Origin: Trichuris trichiura
Taxonomy: Eukaryota; Nematoda; Enoplea; Trichinellida; Trichuridae
NCBI GenBank assembly: GCA_037903355.1
Contig: JBAJFE010000027.1
Span: 682,001-746,000, forward strand
Direction: 5' to 3'
Length of the DNA: 64,000 nucleotides
Within the stretch, counting starts at the first letter, position 1, and each line of letters starts with the position of its first letter. Of this stretch, positions 60,039-64,000 are shown one piece after another. The notes beneath the pieces were generated by a model. It did no database searches. It was not told where the DNA came from and worked only from the letters and a program-made list of their open reading frames with translations. Both the position numbers and the translations under genes were made by a program.

Positions 60039-60046
60039 AAGCACCG

Positions 60047-61503
60047 TCTGATTCCGAGCACAATTCGTAATTATTTTGTCTGATTCCGCCATCAGAGGAT
60101 AGTCTTTAAGTATCTGAAAATCTCTAAGCTTCCTGACTCGAAATCACCTGGTAGCGGTGGAAAAAGAAACGCGCTGACTATTGGAGAGAAGTTTGAGATA
60201 CTAAAACGGTATGAACGGAATGAGACAACACGTGACATCGTCAAAGCTACCGGCATAAGAAACGTCAACCTTGCGGACCATTAGGACCAATGCAGAAAAA
60301 ATTAAACAGACTTGCCTAAGCGGTACCAGTTCAAATATTGCGACGTCCATAAGAAAAAGGCCCAAGATACTGGAAGGAATGGAAAAACTACTCAGCATTT
60401 GGATCGAAACTCAAACGATGAAAAGAATACGAACAACGTTTTCACCATAAGACAAAAAGCAGTTGCCATTTACGAAGACCTAAAAAACAGTCTACAAATC
60501 CTACTGAAATTCCTCCATTTACTGCTACTAGTGGTTCATTCTGCCGTTTCAAGAACCGATACAGTTTTTACAATGTTCGTCTCTGTGGCGAAGCTGGAAG
60601 CGCGGACGTCGATGGCGCGCAAACATTTCCAACAGAAGTACAAAACTTGGTCAAAGAAAAGGTGACCACCGAGGAGCTGCAGAAACTTTCACTAGCAGGG
60701 GAAGCAGACGGAAGAAAAGATGTTGAAAATCAGGAAGTTCCTCCGCCTCGTCCGCGACAAATGACCACTGCTGAGCTTTCAGATACCCTGAAGACTATTG
60801 AAGAGCGTTTACAATGGCTCGAAGACAATGATTGTAATGCAGAACGCAGCGGGAAAACCACAAGAGGTATCCGAGCTTGTTTGCAGCCATGCAAGCAGCT
60901 GCTGTACGAAAGAAGTACATGTGCAAACAAAAAAAGCTCGAATTCTACTTTACTACAATGAAGAAACACTGTGACGATGAGGAAGCGCTACCTTCTACAT
61001 CTAATAGGACCTCAGTTGGCCCGTAACAAAGGATAGTGAGATTAAAAAAGTGAGTTCAGCGGAACTCCATTCTTTCCTGCATATGAGGTCGTTTATTTTA
61101 GTACTTAGAGGGACTCTTTCCACAAGCTAAAGACGCAAGCACGCCGCTCGTGAAAGCCAGTTTGAGCTCTGTCCGCTGTAAAGAGTTCTATCATAAAAGC
61201 TCTGCCGTTAACGTATGATCGCCGTAAAAGATGATCTTATTCAGACCCTGTGTAAGAGGATCCATACGTCAGCGTGCCTAACGGTAGAATAAGTAGCTCA
61301 GGTACATCATAGTTCCTGTTTCTACCCAGCTTATTTAAGATATCTCTCCGTTGTTGTTTACAAGTAAACAACCCTTTTGACGCTTTGCACCAAATCGTGA
61401 TTTACCCATTCTTTACATGTCTCCTACAACGCGATTTCGTATAATTCGACATTTTTCAGGATTTTTAAGTGACCAAACGCTCGCGTTATACGAGAACTGA
61501 CTG
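60047..61503 (+). mobile_element. Tigger-3 remnant, right end present, left end missing
   Basis: The right terminal repeat, reverse-complemented, begins CAGTCAGTTCTCGTATAACG at 61503, followed by TA (61504-61505), as expected for a Tigger element. The matching left repeat was not found at the junction with Merlin-3, so the left end is lost. The coding remnant lies at about 60118-60960; from there to 61503 is non-coding element sequence. The left limit given is the end of the Merlin-3 flank and is approximate. Confidence 0.7.
60118..60960 (+). pseudogene. Tigger-type transposase lacking its catalytic domain
   Basis: Fragments in several frames reconstruct the order of a Tigger protein. An N-terminal HTH comes first (GKRNALTIGEKFEILKRY, then LRTIRTNAEKIKQT after a frameshift). 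A CENP-B-type HTH follows (KLLSIWIETQTMKR, then remnants ending TKLGQRKG-like). The sequence then passes at about 60655 straight into a C-terminal tail (VTTEELQKLSLAGEADGRKD, LSDTLKTIEERLQWLEDND). The whole DDE domain that should lie between them is absent, so an internal deletion is inferred. Several stops and frameshifts are also present. It is non-functional. Confidence 0.72.
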
Positions 61504-61505
61504 TA

Positions 61506-61708
61506 TCTGTAGTAGGATGAATGTGTCGCTGAAGTCGCAGTCAAAGTTGACTTGTGCTGTTCTGGTTTTGAACTTCTGTGTATGCAAACATTAATAAAGA
61601 ATCCTCTCTTACCCCTCTTGTACGTTTCAACGGTTTTCTAGGAACGTTTCTTTGGAAAAAGATATGTTCCAGGCTGGCACGCAGACCGAGCGCGAAGCAA
61701 GAGCAGTT
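61506..61708. other. Short intergenic stretch, nothing recognised
   Basis: About 200 bp between the Tigger-3 end and the TATA box. I see no gene, repeat or array sequence in it. Confidence 0.5.
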
Positions 61709-61709
61709 C

Positions 61710-61768
61710 TATAAAAGAAGCAGTGCAGCAGAGCAAGCAGCTGATCTGAACGGGCACAAGCAAACAGG
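61710..61768 (+). promoter_or_regulatory. Candidate core promoter and non-coding first exon
   Basis: TATAAAAG at 61710-61717 is a good TATA box, with a start expected about 30 bp on. The following sequence has no ATG and ends at CAAACAGG with the donor GTGAGAG at 61769. This would be the leader exon of the NCOA4-like gene downstream. It is inference from motifs only. Confidence 0.4.
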
Positions 61769-62017
61769 GTGAGAGAACAGTGCAGAAAAGAGAAACGCCC
61801 TTTTCTTATCTCCGCGTGTACTATGCAAATTCCTGCTATGCAGTGACTAATGACCTGAAAGTAGGTCGTTAACTTCCTGTGCCGTGAGGCACTCTTATTG
61901 AAGTGTGTTCGACGACTATTATCCAGCACATTTCCTTTTGGTTGGCTAGAATACGTACGCGTTTTAAAGCATTTCTTTGGTTTTGTCTCCCATCTTTTCG
62001 TTCCTTTCGTACCTTAA

Positions 62018-62373
62018 GTCAGTGCCAGGAAGGTCGGATTTCATTCTCGAGAACAACTATCGTCAACATATAACAGCTCTTGAGCTGTCATTGTTCAAGA
62101 TCGCCTGCGCTAAACAGAACGTAAAGCTCAATACGGAAGCTGTAAGCGATTCCTATTTGCCCACAATTTTATTTCGTTGTATTGCTCAACACAGGTGAAG
62201 AAAGATGTACATCGGTCCTTTGCCCAACAAGTGTGCTACTTGCGTCAACGGGAGCACCAACTTATCGATCAGGTTGAAACAATATCAAACTCGAAGAACC
62301 ACAACTTCTCCCAACAGGAGTGCCTCCTCCAACAGAAGTTTGGTAAACTTACCAGTAGAACTAATGCGATTCG
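62018..62373 (+). CDS. NCOA4/ARA70-domain-like gene fragment, two exons
   Basis: Proposed exons are about 62018-62141 and 62195-62373, separated by a 53-nt intron (GTAAGC to CAACACAG, phase 0). The joined reading ITALELSLFKIACAKQNVKL..VKKDVHRSF..YLRQREHQLIDQVETI..QQECLLQQKFGKL follows the N-terminal coiled-coil ARA70 domain of the ferritin-autophagy receptor NCOA4 (LELAIGGVLRAEQQIKDNL..LRSREVWLYEQVDLI..LLGQF). Spacing is conserved across the inferred splice. There is no in-frame ATG in the first exon, so a start must lie in an upstream exon that I cannot identify, or the fragment is broken. A donor at 62374 (GTGTTTGG) is possible. Just beyond it the Penelope element begins, so the rest of the gene is missing or lies past the window. 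The exact first acceptor is uncertain. Confidence 0.5.
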
Positions 62374-62450
62374 GTGTTTGGTTTCTTTTTGTACGGATTT
62401 TTCGTGTCCCGTTGAACAGACTTTTATTAATAAACTTTTATTAATAAACT

Positions 62451-62490
62451 CTCCGGAGCTTTCGGGTCATTCGTGACCCGTCATCAGCGG
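62451..62490 (-). ncRNA. Hammerhead-ribozyme-like motif of the Penelope element
   Basis: On the minus strand: CTGATGA, then CGGGTCA-CGAA-TGACCC as stem-loop II, then GAAA, then GCTCCGGAG. The conserved core CUGAUGA and GAAA are present with a perfect six-base stem II. One extra C sits between CUGAUGA and the stem, as some viroid hammerheads also allow. Stem III is short (GCTC with GAGT) and stem I is weak here. Hammerheads are known in Penelope-like elements, on the same strand as the RT, as here. Self-cleavage is not shown. Confidence 0.5.
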
Positions 62491-62727
62491 TCATAAGTTG
62501 TAGGTATGGTTTTTGGCAGCAAATGCCATCTGTCGTTTCTGTGGATTTTAAAGCGGGAATTTTTTAAAGTTTTCCGTTGGTACGTTCTTGCATTTGAGTC
62601 TGTCAGCGCAATTCTTTTCCTTGTTCCGTATGTCTTCTAGATTTGTCTTTTCATATTGCATTCATTTTTCTTCTTCTTTCTTTTTTCTTCTTCCTTTTTC
62701 TTTTTCGTTTTCTTTTTCTTCTTTATT

Positions 62728-64000
62728 TCATTTGTTGAGTGTGCAACAATTATACCGCGTCACAATATTTGTCCAAATCCCACTTATGTCCACTCCTTGA
62801 TCACGGTTATAGGTCGTATTATGTGTAATATACAGTGCTTCTTTAATCCTTCTTGACCGTAAATTGTTTTCGTAACATGGAACTTTTGGATGGAGTGGTT
62901 GGGTGCATTGCGTCACGTGTTCCACTACAGCAGAGGCTTGTTTGGCTTTTTCCATTGTAATTTTTGGGTCCGCGATTGGTCTGCCTCGCTGTGTGGTTAG
63001 ATTGTTACCATTGTTGAGTATGGCTTTCGCGTTATTGCACTTGTGCGCTTTTTTAAGTGTTAGTTAAATCAATGCTCCAGGGTGTTTCCCGTTTCACCAA
63101 TATAAATCCCTGAGCAAGAACATTCAACCGCGTTTATTAACCCTGTCTTTTGTTTGTAGGGATTTTTGTTTTGTCTGTGCGGAGAATTGCCCTGAGGTTG
63201 GGCGAACTCTTGAAAAAGACTCTGAAGCCTAATCTTTTTCCTAATTGGATAATCTTTTCACCTAAACCTGGCACGTAAGGAATGACCAGACAAGTGCCGT
63301 GCGGAGTGTTTTGCTTTGGAAACTGACGTGTGCGAAGCCTGTGGTTGAACACTTGGTTGATAAAGGATTTAGGATACCCGTTTTTGTACACGATTTTTCT
63401 AATGTAGATAATTTCTGGCTGGAAATATTCGGGACTGCATAAATTGAATGTTCTGTCTATCATTCCGGAGAGGATACCACGCATTACTGAGCGTGGATGA
63501 TGCAATGAGAAATAAAGCTATTGGTCAGTGTGTGTTTGTTTTCTGTAAACTCTGGTTTTTAGTCCTTGATTAGTGCGAATAATCAGTGTGTCAAGGAAGG
63601 GGAGGATTCGATTTGATTCTTTCTCCATTGTGAAAACGATTTGATTGGGGCAGACGCTATTAAGAAATTCTAGAAAAATGTTGCTCCTTTCCATCTTTGA
63701 TAATTACGAAGATGTAATCTACGTATCTTTTGAATAGTCGTGGGGCTATTTGCCTTTCTACCGTTTCCAACATTTGTCTATCACAACTCTCCATGAATAT
63801 TTCGGCCAGGTTAGGAAATAGTGGGTTTCCCATAGGGACACCGTTAGATTGTTTGTAGAACTTATTATCAAACATGAAGTAGTTGCTTTCTTGCATGCGG
63901 AATGATACCAACTTGACAATGTGGAAAGGATTTAACTTGGTACTGAGGAACAAATTCGTCTCTGCATTGAGCAGATTGTATAGTGTATCGAGAGTTTTTG
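62728..64000 (-). pseudogene. Penelope-like reverse transcriptase / GIY-YIG protein, broken
   Basis: RT fragments at 63953-63660 contain YKQSNGVPMGNPLFPN and the catalytic box as RYVDYIFVI. The family has YVDD or YADD, so the second Asp is Tyr. A frameshift near 63665 and a TAG near 63510 follow. The ORF at 63505-63137 (LHHPRSVMRGILSGM, NGYPKSFINQVFNHR) is the connecting region. At 63050-63140 comes the GIY-YIG signature (ECSCSGIYIGETGN) after another break. The C-terminal tail at 62955-62728 (EHVTQCTQ, RIKEALYITHNTTYNRDQG, SGIWTNI) ends at a stop at 62728. The normal product is an RT-endonuclease that primes on chromosomal DNA; this copy is dead. The 5' part is outside the window. Confidence 0.82.

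Larger units (their letters stand above)
62385..64000 (-). mobile_element. Penelope-like retroelement, 3' part
   Basis: This minus-strand element continues beyond the window on its 5' side. In order it has reverse transcriptase, a linker, a GIY-YIG endonuclease, then a 3' region with a TTC-rich microsatellite (about 62660-62730), a doubled TTTTATTAATAAAC stretch (62421-62449) and a hammerhead-like motif (62451-62490). The 3' edge near 62385 is judged from TTTTTGTACGG and CCCGTTG phrases shared with the palindrome at 56508-56753, and is approximate. Confidence 0.75.

Noticed and set aside
62656..62800. A serine/phenylalanine-rich membrane protein of about 70 residues
   Set aside because: It is the translation of a TTC/TTTC microsatellite in the Penelope 3' region.

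Overview
This window is eukaryotic nuclear DNA, very likely from an arthropod. Short-intron genes, Merlin and pogo/Tigger DNA transposons, a Ty3/gypsy retrotransposon and a Penelope-like element with hammerhead-like sequence would suit a chelicerate such as a tick, but nothing here fixes the species. There is no operon structure and no prokaryotic signal.

Layout. From about 1540 to 57871 the DNA is one degenerate tandem array of a roughly 1.3-kb unit (about 29-30 copies by eye). The unit resembles no gene family I recognise. Transposons interrupt it: Merlin-1 (1-1539, cut by the window edge), Tigger-1 (7516-10156), Merlin-2 (12003-14001), gypsy copy 1 (18203-22796), Merlin-4 (39422-40710), gypsy copy 2 (41242-45841), Tigger-2 (about 45858-48154) and a 246-bp Penelope-derived palindrome (56508-56753). 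Three units also carry a foldback insert of about 345 bp at the same place in the unit. Because the array is periodic, each insertion can be checked against the empty site in sister units. Target duplications are clear for Tigger-1 (TA), Merlin-2 (8 bp), gypsy copy 2 (4 bp), the foldback (14 bp) and the palindrome (13 bp). Merlin-4 and Tigger-2 instead join units that are out of phase, so unit sequence was lost there.

Right of the array. Merlin-3 (57872-60038) sits at the last array unit. Its three-exon transposase gene looks undamaged, with a complete DD36E triad. Next come a Tigger remnant lacking its catalytic domain (to 61503), a TATA box with exons that resemble the NCOA4/ARA70 ferritin-receptor domain (61.7-62.4 kb, the only likely host gene), and the 3' part of a broken Penelope-like element on the minus strand (about 62.4-64 kb).

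How the parts relate. There is no pathway here. The window looks like satellite heterochromatin that has collected transposons of different ages, ending in a transition to more ordinary DNA. The array unit itself is the best candidate for something undescribed. Coordinates of repeat edges were read by eye from alignments between units.
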